Source: Myrica gale
Lineage: Eukaryota > Streptophyta > Magnoliopsida > Fagales > Myricaceae
Reading direction: 5' to 3'
Assembly (NCBI GenBank): GCA_963930655.1
Contig: OZ005620.1
Coordinates: forward strand, 5,967,001 to 6,031,000
Length of the DNA stretch: 64,000 nucleotides
The position numbers and the translations under genes are program-made. How positions within the stretch are numbered: the stretch's first letter is position 1; every line of letters starts with the position of its first letter. Shown here piece by piece: positions 55,001 to 64,000 of this stretch. The notes under the pieces were generated by a model that saw only the letters and a list, made by a program, of their open reading frames with translations, did no database searches and was not told where the DNA came from.

Positions 55001-58000
55001 TCCAGTGTGAGGAGTAATTATTCCTTTGTTTTTTCCTAAATCACTCCCACCTCCAATGTTAATCGAAACAGGAAAGCTTATGATTCTAGAGTTGAAAGAT
55101 CTCTCTGTCATCCTACAACTATACAGAAAAAGGTCATCAATTAGATGTTGAGCATGGTCATATTGATGCTATTCTAGGTTGATGACGCTGAAGACAAGCT
55201 TAGGTGTTACTTACACACGTCTTGCATTATATTTGCAACTTATTCAAATCGTCAAAATGTATGAATATTGTCTGTTGGTTTTATTTGTAAGAAGGATATA
55301 TGACTCCACATCAATGCAAAATTCTGTGAGCAGTACGGAGTAGTGGTGAATGAGACTACTGAAACAAGCACTTCAGGGTGTGGTAAGAGGCTTATCTTTG
55401 AAGATTTAAGATGAGGCTATCACAAAACATGAGGCCCTGAAATCAGCTGATTTTCATAATGGATTCAGGTTCTCTGATTCTTGAAATGGGAGCCCTGTCG
55501 CGATTAACTGGGAACCCCATATATGAGTCAGTGGCTTTACGTGCACTTCGGAAGTTATGGAGCATGCGGAGCTCATTGAATTTACTTGGAACGACACTGG
55601 ATGTGGCCACTGGGGAATGGCTTGAGTATTCATCTGGTATTGGGGCTGGTAGGTACTACTCTTTGGGCTTCAATCTTGGTTTGTGTTGGATTTAAAATCA
55701 TATGGTCTGTGACGCTACTAAATATATCAGCTTCCTTTTTCAAACTTCAGCATTTGTTCCATTGTAAAATTGCTGAACAGTCAACATCATACTCGTCTGG
55801 ATTCCAATACTTGATTGATCATCTTTCCTCTTCATATTTGATGAGTAAGCCTTGATGTTTCTCCTGCTGAATTCTTTGTGGCTTCTTGTAGGAGTTGATT
55901 CATTTTATGAGTATCTATTCAAGGCCTACATTCTTTTTGGAAAGGAGGAGCTTTGGAGAATGTTTCATTCTGCTTATCTCGCAGTGCAGAAATACTTTAG
56001 ACATGGTCCATGGTACTCCACTAATGTCTAGCTCTGTTCATTTTGAATGTTTCTCTGTATTCATATGCTCTTGTTTTTTGGCCCAGGGGTTTTCTAGTTT
56101 ATGGTTTTAACTTGCCTAAAGACTGAAACTTCCTTCTGAAGATTTTGGGGCTTTGATTGAACTGCATAAAACGGGCAAACTGCTTTAGTTCCATGAATAA
56201 CATGATGTTTGGAGTTTAAAAATGATTTTATTGATGTGACGTGGAACCTGTGGAAGCTGAATGAGCTATCTGTCTTCTCTCAGATTTGGCCAAAATCTAT
56301 CTAAGATTCCTATCATGGGCTTCCTAACAAGTTAGACTAGATCATTATGAGGAGTAAATGAGCAGGTTATTCAGAGAAGTAGAAAGAATACAAACTGCAT
56401 AGGGTCCAGAGGAAAGTGGTGTATTGAGAGACTTTTGTCTTTTTGGACATAAGAACTTTGCCACTCCCTTTGTATTGTTTTTTCAAACATTAAAAATTGT
56501 TTGAACCCGCCCCAATTATTTGGGGTTAATATTAAAAAATTCATCAAATAATTTTTTATTATTATAATATTTATTAAAAACCTTCTCTTTCTTCACTTCT
56601 TCACCAACTCCCATAAAATATCTTTACTTTTTCACAAACAATAATATTTCACAAACCCCAATACCCAATATTTCCACACTTAAACAACACCAGTCCTCTG
56701 TAGTTACTATTTGCAGGTAGAGTTCAAATGCATATATTCTTTGTGTGTAGACTACAACTTTAAGTTTTAAACCTATGTGTTCTGAAAAAAAAGGTGTTTG
56801 TTATTAAAAAATGTGATCTTAATTTAGGTACCATGAAGCTGATATGAGAACAGGAAAAGCTACTTATTGGCAGCTTACAAGTCTACAAGCATTTTGGCCA
56901 GGCTTACAGGCAAGTACATCAGAATGTTCAAGAATTTGAAGCCACTGAAAGAACATTTCTGATCTTTATGTTTTGAATGATGGCGATTAGGTTCTTGTGG
57001 GGGATATTGCGGCTGCTAATTCATCACACCGTGAGTTTTTTTATGTATGGGAGAAGTTTGGAGTTCTACCAGAGAGGTACCGCCTTTTTTAAGGTTTTCC
57101 TTATGTCCTTCTCTATCCATCTCCCGCCCAGAGAAAGGCATCTGTCTGGTCTATATAGAATTCTTTTTATATGCTTATAATGACAAGAATTACCTTAGCG
57201 TAATTTAGTTTCTTCCCTTTTGGTTTTTACCATGGCAGAATTTTTTTCAAAATGGTGAAGAAAACAGATAACATGACTTGTAATAAAATCATTCAGGTAT
57301 TTATTGGACCATCAAACGTTGCATCCTACAGAAAAATATTATCCTCTGCGCCCTGAATTGGCAGAGTCAACATTCTACTTATATCAAGCCACCAAAGGTC
57401 TGATGATTTTCGTATCAGTATCCAAGTTAAGGGTTGTAGGACATTCAAGGCCTTGTGGTTTGATTTGTATATTTTATCATGTTATCAGATCCATGGTACT
57501 TAGACGTGGGTGAATCGATTGTTAATTCTCTCAACTCATACACCAAAGTGGAGGGAGGATATGCAAGCATTAGAGATGTGACGACTATGCAGTTGGAAGA
57601 TCATCAACATAGCTTTTTCCTTGCCGAAACGTGACAGCTCCTCCATTTTCTTTTCCCCTTCTACCGTCGGTTATTAAAGACTATTTGTTTAAGCCGTGGA
57701 ATTGTCACATTTGAAATTGTTTTCTGTGTTTTGTAGGTGCAAGTATCTGTATCTTCTCTTTGATGATTCATTTTTGGTTGATCGGAATGTTATTTTCACA
57801 ACCGAGGGTCATCCGCTTCCGGTGTTGAGTGATTGGCATGAAAGGCTTCCGGAGGCCTATATCCCAACTAACTGGACTTCTTCCCGGGTATTTTTTCTAC
57901 CTGTCTACTTCTAGAGTGTAACTCCTTCAACATATTCAAAACATGCTTCCCAAATGAGCTTCTGCAGACTTACCCTTTCCTTGCATATATATATTTTTGT

Positions 58001-58442
58001 TTGTTTACCAAAATTTTGGGAATCTTTTGAATGTTGAAGTTTATTGGTGTTTGTGAAAAATTTGAAGTGTACGTGTAAAAGTTAGAAATTTTGAAATATG
58101 TTTGTTTTGTTCGAAATTTTGTGCCCTCAAAATTTTGGGCAAACAAACATGTCCATAGTTTACTTGCTCGAATATATTGGGGTACAAATAATGGAGTTTT
58201 TTTCTCTGCAGAGTGAAAAGCAAGCAAGGCCGGCAAGTGCAATGTCAATGCAAGTCTGCCCTGCTACAACATCGAATTCATGGGGACATTTTGATCAACT
58301 GGCAGAGAGTGCATGCCACATACGTGATGCTCGCATAGATCACAGGTGTTTGACTGATGAAGAATGTGGAGTTGATTCAACTTCATGTCGACGAAGATCA
58401 TGTAGTATTGCTGGATACTGTGGGCTCTGGTTGTTCATTTGA
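52066..58442 (+). CDS. MNS5: GH47 alpha-1,2-mannosidase of EDEM type (MNS5-like)
   Basis: Fifteen exons: 52066-52205, 52841-52883, 52966-53031, 53110-53171, 53350-53449, 53668-53850, 55334-55382, 55469-55648, 55892-56012, 56828-56909, 56991-57076, 57297-57397, 57489-57630, 57737-57887 and 58212-58442; 1737 nt (578 aa), phase kept throughout. The intron after exon 10 has a GC donor; the others are GT-AG. EDEM-type mannosidases trim mannose from misfolded glycoproteins in the ER, marking them for degradation. Residues 1-25 are a hydrophobic ER signal or anchor (MFVFLLMSPAIF). GH47 motifs: FYHAYENYLSYAFPHDELKP, IRVLGGLVSAH, GVDSFYEYLFKAY, RPELAESTFYLYQAT, EDHQHSFFLAET and FTTEGHP. A C-terminal tail with seven Cys ends CGLWLFI. 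I chose MNS5 over MNS4 from remembered sequence; 578 aa is close to the length I recall for Arabidopsis MNS5. Confidence 0.93.
53851..55333 (+). other. Large intron 6 of the MNS5-like gene
   Basis: The 1.48-kb intron is longer than most others in the gene. It has short open frames near 54.3-54.65 kb but no recognisable domain or terminal repeats. Its base composition is less AT-rich than that of the other introns, so it may contain an old, unidentifiable insertion. Confidence 0.4.
56497..56695 (-). mobile_element. AT-rich MITE-like repeat in intron 9 of the MNS5-like gene
   Basis: On the plus strand it contains AACCTTCTCTTTCTTCACTT, CACCAACTCCCAT and ACAAACCCCAATACCCAATA, matching the reverse complement of the family near 26.9-28.0 kb (GTATTGGGTTT, GAAAAAGTGAAG). 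It lies wholly in the 56013-56827 intron. Confidence 0.45.
57993..58153 (+). mobile_element. Small MITE in intron 14 of the MNS5-like gene
   Basis: The left end GTTTGTTTACCAAAATTTTGG and the right end CAAAATTTTGGGCAAACAAAC form terminal inverted repeats of about 20 bases with small mismatches, enclosing about 120 bp of AT-rich DNA. Target duplications are unclear. The insertion is 57-60 bp upstream of the last exon, so it is part of the acceptor-side intron sequence. Confidence 0.5.
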
Positions 58443-59360
58443 TACCCCAGACATTGACAACCAGATATTTTTATTCTTTTCCCCTTTAACCCTACGCACG
58501 AAATAAATGATAATTCCCAGATAAAAGAAACTTTGGTCCACAGAGGTAACTTATTCTGGCAGGTTTTTTAATCTAACACCCTTGTGAGAGAATAGGAAAA
58601 GGAGAGAGAGATAAATTTTTTTTTCTCAAGAGAGAGATAATATGTATATCTTACTGTTTTGACAGAAGAATTGTCGGTACCAGGCAATTATGTATTTCAA
58701 GATCATGAGCGTTTGATTTCCATTACTCTTGACGTGGCACTTCAGCCATTAATTCATTGTTTTTAACTTCAAAACAGGTTAGTTGGCAAGTGGTCTTCGA
58801 TTTCGGCAAAGCATGCGAGCCAGGTCTTACGAGCTGGCATCCAGCGCTAGGCCAGGCTGGAATGCTGATAAATGTAGAAAAGAGTCTGGACTCTGGTCAG
58901 AAGTACGGTTGGTCTACCCCAGTGATTGTCCACACTTAGCAAATCAGACGGGTCACGACAACCCAGCCCAACCAGCTCAGCCGTCGATCTCTTTAGCTTT
59001 TGCTTTCTTGTCGTGACTCGTCTCTGGGGCCAACTTTAGGGTATGGACGTGGGATATCATACCATTGGTCCTTGGCATGGGTTTGTGCGTGTAGAAGATA
59101 TTTTACGTCAGGGTTTGAAGCTTCGTACGGATGGTACTAGACCCTACTATACTGTCTCCACTGGAATTGTTCGTAGTAGATCGCTTATTACCATCCAGCT
59201 GTACGCAATAAAACCACTATTTGACCCCTCGACACGACCAAGACCTATGAATGGGTTCAAACATTTTTCATTTGTTTCATGGTTTTTTTTAAATAAAATT
59301 TGGATAATAAAATAAAATAAAATGACTGATCCTTAACTTAGGGTGTACTTGCTCCCTAAG
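58443..59360 (+). other. 3' flank of the MNS5-like gene
   Basis: Likely 3' UTR, possibly with a UTR intron. Three overlapping open frames (58757-58939, 58783-59016 and 59043-59315) have somewhat protein-like composition but match no family I know. ACAG before 58780 could act as an acceptor. I do not call a gene here. Confidence 0.35.
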
Positions 59361-59931
59361 AGCATTCCTAGTAGTTTCTCTATTCTAACATTTTGGTTAG
59401 AATAGAGAACCAATTTAACAAAAAAGTCAAAAAATACTCTTTAACAGCTTATCTATTTTAACCGTTTTTAGCTAAAAATTTTAACATGTGAACAGTGGTT
59501 CTCTATATTTAGATAACCATTGTTCACTTCTCTATAATAAAATATTAATTTTTTTCTTATTTTTTCTTTTTCTCTCTTTTCTTAATACTTTTAGACTAAA
59601 TAAAGACTAACTTAATACATTTTAAACTAAATAAAGACTAACTTAATACATTTTTAAAAATGTCGTTAAAATAAGACGACTATTTATAAATATGACGTTA
59701 GGATAAGAAATTTTTTTAAAAATCTAATCGTTGAGATAAGATAAATGTTATAAATGTTAGAGAAATAATAAAGAAAGATTTAAATAATAATATTTAAATA
59801 GAATAGTAAAAGTATATGGTTAAAATAGAGAAGTTGTTGTGGGTATTTTTAAAAAGTTGATAGTTAAAATAAAGAAGTGTACTTTTTGGTTAAAATAGAG
59901 AGCTAAATTTAAATAAGTTACTAGGAATGCT
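59361..59931 (+). mobile_element. MITE with AGCATTCCTAG terminal repeats
   Basis: The left end AGCATTCCTAGTAGTTTCTC and the reverse complement of the right end, AGCATTCCTAGTAACTTATT, share the first 13 bases. Flanks are CTAAG on the left and TTAAG on the right. The 571-bp interior is AT-rich and non-coding, with further near-terminal similarity (CTCTATTCTAAC against CTCTATTTTAAC). It resembles the common plant MITEs whose ends read GAGCAT-TCCAG; I do not assign a superfamily. Confidence 0.6.
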
Positions 59932-60162
59932 TTAAGCGTAAGAACTGTTCGTCAATTTGTTTTTGAAAAGAAAACAGAAAAGGTGGAATAGCACCCGGAT
60001 AAACATGGACCCCAATCTTGGATCAGCACCCGGCTACCAACTCTAGCTGACAGATGCATAGTACTCGGCTTTGCCCAAAGCTCGAGGCGTCCCCGCAGGC
60101 CTGATCGTAATAACAAGTAGAAAGCGTGACCAGGTTTGTAATATTGGTACAGATGAAATGGC

Positions 60163-60169
60163 TATAAAG
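60163..60169 (+). promoter_or_regulatory. TATA box of the GASA gene
   Basis: TATAAAG lies 88 bp upstream of the GASA start codon, leaving room for a short 5' UTR of roughly 55-65 bases. The position suits a TATA box; the transcription start is not known. Confidence 0.45.
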
Positions 60170-60256
60170 TGCTGACCTTTGGCCCGCCCCTCCTGCATAG
60201 CTCCATTCAGTAGCGAGCCGTGATACACTGAAGTCTTAAAAGTTCCTCTGCCGAAA

Positions 60257-61196
60257 ATGGCATTACGTGTGTTTCTTCTGTTGGGGGCCTTCGTCTTGTT
60301 CGTCACAGTGGTACGTACATGCTGGGTTATGTGGTTTTTCGGAGATGGCTTTTGTTAGAAACTCTTGTTTCAACCATTCCTGATCGTTATTTGTACAGGT
60401 TTCGTCTGATATCAAGATAGAGGAGGAGCTACCACATCTTAACGTGCGTATGGCTGTACAGAGCCTTCTGTTTCCGGTTTCTCCTTGTTCTTTCAAGACC
60501 ACTGGGTTCAGTGTTTGAATAAAATACTATAATAACAAGATGACGCCTTTTTTTTCCTTTCAAACTTTCAGATTGTTGTGAAGGGTGGAAACAGAAGGCT
60601 CATGCAGGAAGTAGGTATGTTGATTTATCTCCCTCTCAGGTCCTTAAAAAAAATAGATCTGTACTATTTCAGTATTCTGCTACCATTTTTACTTCCATTT
60701 ACTCCTCCACTCTTTATTTAAAGCAAGATTTGATATGTTTTCCTTGAATAGGAGGCTTAAGACTAGGCTAGAAAGGGGGGACGAAGATAGAAGAGTGTTA
60801 GTCACTTTGCATTATGCCATGAATGAAGAGCACTCACTGCTCTGCTGAATCACGCACGGTTCACCTTTTTGTTTTGTTTTTTTTTCTTGTGGGTTTCGGT
60901 ATTTTGGTTCGCCATAGGCTGAGCGTTCTTTTGACTATTTTTGTCTCAGCTTCGTTTTGTTTTTGAAAGAAAAGCACTCCTCTTCTGATATTTCTTGATT
61001 TCTTGCATTAGATTGCGGAGGTCTGTGCAAGCAGAGGTGCAGTGTCCATTCGAGGCCGAACGTGTGCAACAGAGCGTGTGGTACGTGCTGTGTGAGGTGC
61101 AAGTGTGTGCCACCTGGGACCTCAGGGAACAGAGAGTTGTGTGGGACATGCTACACTGACATGACCACCCATGGCAACAAGACCAAATGTCCGTAG
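60257..61196 (+). CDS. GASA/snakin family gibberellin-regulated cysteine-rich peptide
   Basis: Exons 60257-60310, 60399-60443, 60572-60614 and 61012-61196 total 327 nt (108 aa), all GT-AG with phase kept. The N-terminus MALRVFLLLGAFVLFVTV is a signal peptide for secretion. A short variable linker follows, then the roughly 60-residue GASA domain: CGGLCKQRCS, CNRACGTCCVRCKCVPPGT, CGTCY and a final KCP. All 12 conserved Cys are present in family spacing, forming six predicted disulphides. These peptides act in the apoplast in gibberellin-responsive growth, redox control or antimicrobial defence; which applies here cannot be told. The only domain-coding exon is the last one; the first three encode signal and linker. 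Which GASA number it corresponds to is not clear. Confidence 0.93.
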
Positions 61197-61951
61197 GATC
61201 AATGTACCAAATCTAGCTTTAATTTGCCACGTGTAGCTCCAATGGGTTCTCTTCCTCTCCTCCTCTAGTTAAGACGTGGGTAGTGGTTACCCGATTGTGT
61301 CTGTCAAGCTTATGTTGTCTCTGTAAATAGCAGTAATCGATTTACTAGCTCGTTCTATATCTAGTGTATTTTCGTTTGAAGAGTTTATGGAAACCGATCA
61401 GCAGGAAAAAAAATTGGCCGTGTCCAAAATAGCCGGAGTTTCCTCTGGGTGCCCAAAAGGAAAAAAGTTGTGAACCCACTTCAGAATACATTTCTGCGAG
61501 CTGTTTGGGCCACCAATCCCATTGATTGAGAAACTCTCTGCCCGCAATGTCTGGCCTTTCACAGGAACTCCATGTGCATCGTTCTTTATGGGCCTGAATT
61601 GAATCTTGCGTCTCGGTACCACAAAACTATTGATCCCACGTCACCAAAAATCCCGCAAAGACTGTTCCAGAACTATAAAAAAAAATCCTGGGCCCTGGTT
61701 GATCCATGACCGAGCTCAGAGTAGCAAACCCGAAGTAGTTTCATAAACCCCGTTACCCGCCGCGCTTTGATTATATTTAACGCTCGTTATTCCCGGCTCT
61801 CCCCACCGATTACGGTTATAAGTCTCTGAAATTCGATGAAATTCAAACGCTGAGATACCGTTTGCCTTGATATTCTCAGATCGACCTCTTTGATCTCCTA
61901 GGGTGGATCAAGTATCACCTCAAAAATTCGACGGACCTTCCAATTCAGAGA
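61197..61951. other. Intergenic between GASA and the PRD3-like gene
   Basis: Contains the GASA 3' UTR on the left and the promoter and leader of the next gene on the right. A 74-codon minus-strand frame at 61398-61622 looks somewhat protein-like but matches no family I know. No repeat or RNA gene is seen. Confidence 0.4.
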
Positions 61952-63553
61952 ATGAAGCCAATGAAGCTGCAGATCAACAAAGCTTGTGATCTCAGCTCCA
62001 TCTCCGTCTTTCCTCCTAACGCGAGGTCGAATTTTCCACCGGTTCATGAGTATATGCTGGAAATGTTAAGAATAGAAATTTTGATTGGTTAAAACTTTCA
62101 GCAAGTTTGGAAGATCTTTGCTTAACTGAGCTTAGTTTAACTTTTGGCATTTAGTTGAGCTCTCTCCGAGTCGAATCGAAGGTCATATTCTTCTCCTTCA
62201 GCACCTTCTCTGTTTGTTCCAAGAACTCTTGTAAATGTCACTAGCATCTAAGTTAGCGTGGTGCAAATTTATTAGCTTCAACAAGATTAATACTACTATT
62301 CGTCTTAGTTAGCTCAAGTACTCTCCGTTTCATTTCATCAGAAATGATCCGTCTGAGTGAACGTAGGAACAAAAGGTAAAATACAAATTTCTAGCACCTT
62401 TGAAATCCATCAGTACGGAAATTGAGTCTTAACTTAATTTTTTTTTTCTCTTTTCCCCGTTTCTCTCAGAGACTGCATTAGTTTGTATATATTTCTGTGG
62501 TTTATAATTATGCCTATGCATCTGTTTTGTATATATTTCGTCCGTGAAGATCCTGAGGACTTCAAATGCACCTCTCCAATCCAATTTCATTTTCAAGTTC
62601 CTTTTCCGTCTTCTTCACTTGTGCTGTTTTTGACAATGATCTGAAGGAGATTAAATGCTGTACCTACGGGACCTCAAGCATCACAGCTCCAATCACAACC
62701 ATCGCAGCAATCATTTTCGCAGGGAATGTCATCTCAGCATGGCATGTTTTCCCAGCTCTCTCAAAACTCTCTCAATGAGGTTCTGACAAATGATCAGGTT
62801 TGAGTTTTTAGCTCTTCAGAAAGTTTTGGTTCTTTTCTACGGTATGATTTCTTCGTAAACTCCTTTTCATCCAACATACGGGCTTCTTTTCTCTTCTTGT
62901 GCTTCCAGATGCAGTGGCTTCAGTATTTCAATTTAAACAGAAATGTTATCTTTTCTTTTCTGAGTTGCTATTCTTATTCCTTTATTCCCTCTCTGTTTCT
63001 TTTGTGGCTAAAAAAAACAGTAGTATATTTCTCTGTTAGCTCTATCATTGATTCTTTGCAGAGATTTGGTTCTCAAGAACGAGAGAGCTCTGTGAAGAGG
63101 ATTTCTTGCTTGCCCCCACCAAGTTGTTCACGAGAAGAGAGTCAAATGCCAATCTCACGATCTTCAGTCAATCCAATCCGCAAATGGAACTCTGCTTCCA
63201 TTCCAGATCATAGATGTAAGGTCACTCCTGAGTGTGAAATTGACGAGATACCTTGAAATTGTTTAAGCATCTATAATATGTATTCTCGAGATTACAAAAG
63301 GGAAAGTTTGCTTTAGAGTCATGAAACAGCAATCATGTCAATTAAGCTTTTGTTCTCGCATGCACGATGCATTTGCATGTCCTGCAGGGTTAACTGAATT
63401 CTTTATTTGCCTGGGCAGGTCAGATTAGTGAAGAAGTCGAACATCGGATTGGATTGATGGAAACTTCATTAAGCAGGTTAGGAATGATTTTGGATTCCAT
63501 TCAGAGTGATGTCATGCAAGCAAGCAAAGGAATGAAAGAAGTCTCAATGGACA
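61952..63553 (+). CDS. PRD3: PRD3/PAIR1-like meiotic recombination-initiation protein, 5' part (truncated by window)
   Basis: Four exons are visible: 61952-62025, 62650-62797, 63062-63215 and 63419-63553; the gene continues beyond the window. The N-terminus reads MKPMKLQINKACDLSSIS, as in rice PAIR1 and Arabidopsis PRD3. Exon 2 is Gln/Ser-rich (QPSQQSFSQGMSSQ), exon 3 has REESQMPISRSSVNPIRKWN, and exon 4 reads GLMETSLSRLGMILDSIQSD then VMQASKGMKEVSMD, the start of the coiled coil. PAIR1/PRD3 acts in the nucleus with the DSB-forming machinery in early meiosis. The exon-1 donor (GAG then GTCGAA) is weak. Exon 2 has two in-frame acceptors three bases apart (AAGGAG), giving ARLNA or ARRLNA. No later exon is evident in 63554-64000. 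Identification rests on remembered family sequence. Confidence 0.82.
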
Positions 63554-64000
63554 GTGAGTGATCTAGTCCAATAAATAATCCATAGAAGGAAGGATTTCAA
63601 GAAACCATGTATCACTCAGTCTGTTTAAGTAATGCTGTTCCAACCTATATGAGCTTATGGCTTTTGACTTAAAAACCAGGAAAATTTGATCACTTTGAGA
63701 AATTTTCAGAGGAATTGAGATCGCTCTTCTATTTCTTTGAAAAGTACAGACCTAGTAGGCATTTCATCATACCAAGTTCCAAGTAACTAGTTCATGTTTC
63801 TCCCCAGTTATCTGTTTTTTTCTAGACAGACAGATAGGTTCGAACTTTAGGCTAAAGCCCATCTTTTCCGTGAAAAACTTGAAGTTGTGTTTTCCTGAAC
63901 TTATGGTTTAGTAAGATTTGGTGATGAATTTGCTCGAATTGGGATCCAAGGAGATCCCCTTGTAATTTTTGTTCTTTTCACATCCAATACAACTACCAAT

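Noticed and set aside
58757..59315. Possible extra exons after the MNS5-like stop codon
   Set aside because: The frame at 58442 ends with the CGLWLFI tail I recall from MNS5 proteins; the later frames lack homology and are more likely 3' UTR or flank.
60043..60502. Minus-strand frames across the GASA promoter and first exons
   Set aside because: They overlap the well-supported GASA exons on the opposite strand.
61398..61622. 74-codon minus-strand frame between GASA and PRD3-like genes
   Set aside because: It looks somewhat protein-like, but I recognise no domain and see no supporting splice sites or neighbours; left as intergenic.
1..64000. tRNA, rRNA or known microRNA genes
   Set aside because: I looked for tRNA box A/B patterns only by eye and for several familiar plant microRNA sequences and found none; TGGTATCAGAG strings are retroelement primer binding sites, not tRNA genes.

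Overview
The window is nuclear DNA from a flowering plant. Evidence: genes with GT-AG introns, plant-specific families (a U-box/ARM E3 ligase, a class III peroxidase, a GASA peptide, a PRD3/PAIR1-like meiotic protein), plant hAT transposons, and TRIM retroelements with a tRNA-Met-type primer binding site. A dicot, probably a rosid, is my inference from protein similarity and gene order. No bacterial, organellar or viral gene set is present. Exon coordinates were derived by hand from splice sites, reading-phase continuity and remembered family sequences.

Layout. (1) 2.8-7.6 kb, minus strand: seven-exon gene for a plastid-type 16S rRNA methyltransferase (RsmG/GidB), whose last intron holds a non-autonomous hAT-like element. 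(2) 7.6-25 kb: gene-poor and transposon-rich. It holds a 609-bp TRIM with a rearranged, palindromic left LTR, and a complete 5.35-kb hAT transposon at 13.8-19.1 kb with an open two-exon transposase. (3) 25.0-26.6 kb: intronless U-box/ARM E3 ligase. (4) 27-40 kb: repeats and gene debris. It includes a fold-back repeat, a broken copy of exon 1 of the 52-kb mannosidase gene, a 1.6-kb hAT derivative with perfect 8-bp target duplications, and about five tandem units (roughly 1.6 kb each) of an unrecognised membrane-protein gene family. (5) 40.0-42.3 kb: second copy of the element found in the RsmG intron; it carries an exon-like piece resembling RAMP4/SERP. (6) 42.7-45.2 kb: four-exon HhH-GPD DNA glycosylase. 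(7) 45.6-48.9 kb: a diverged pseudogene of the tandem family abutting a LINE relic, into which a four-LTR TRIM array inserted. (8) 49.2-50.2 kb, minus strand: class III peroxidase. (9) 52.1-58.4 kb: 15-exon GH47 alpha-mannosidase (EDEM type, MNS5-like). (10) 60.3-61.2 kb: four-exon GASA/snakin gene. (11) 61.95 kb to the end: first four exons of a PRD3/PAIR1-like gene, cut off by the window.

The host genes do not form one pathway: plastid rRNA modification, ubiquitination, base-excision repair, wall or ROS chemistry, ER glycoprotein quality control, peptide signalling and meiotic recombination. Their order may be conserved, since from memory Arabidopsis has a U-box gene next to this glycosylase at one locus and a U-box gene next to a related peroxidase at another. 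I found no convincing undescribed multi-gene system. The most unusual signals are the tandem gene family with its fold-back repeat, the palindromic-LTR TRIM, the four-LTR TRIM array with a single target duplication, the intact hAT with a nearby non-autonomous relative, and a possible RAMP4 capture.
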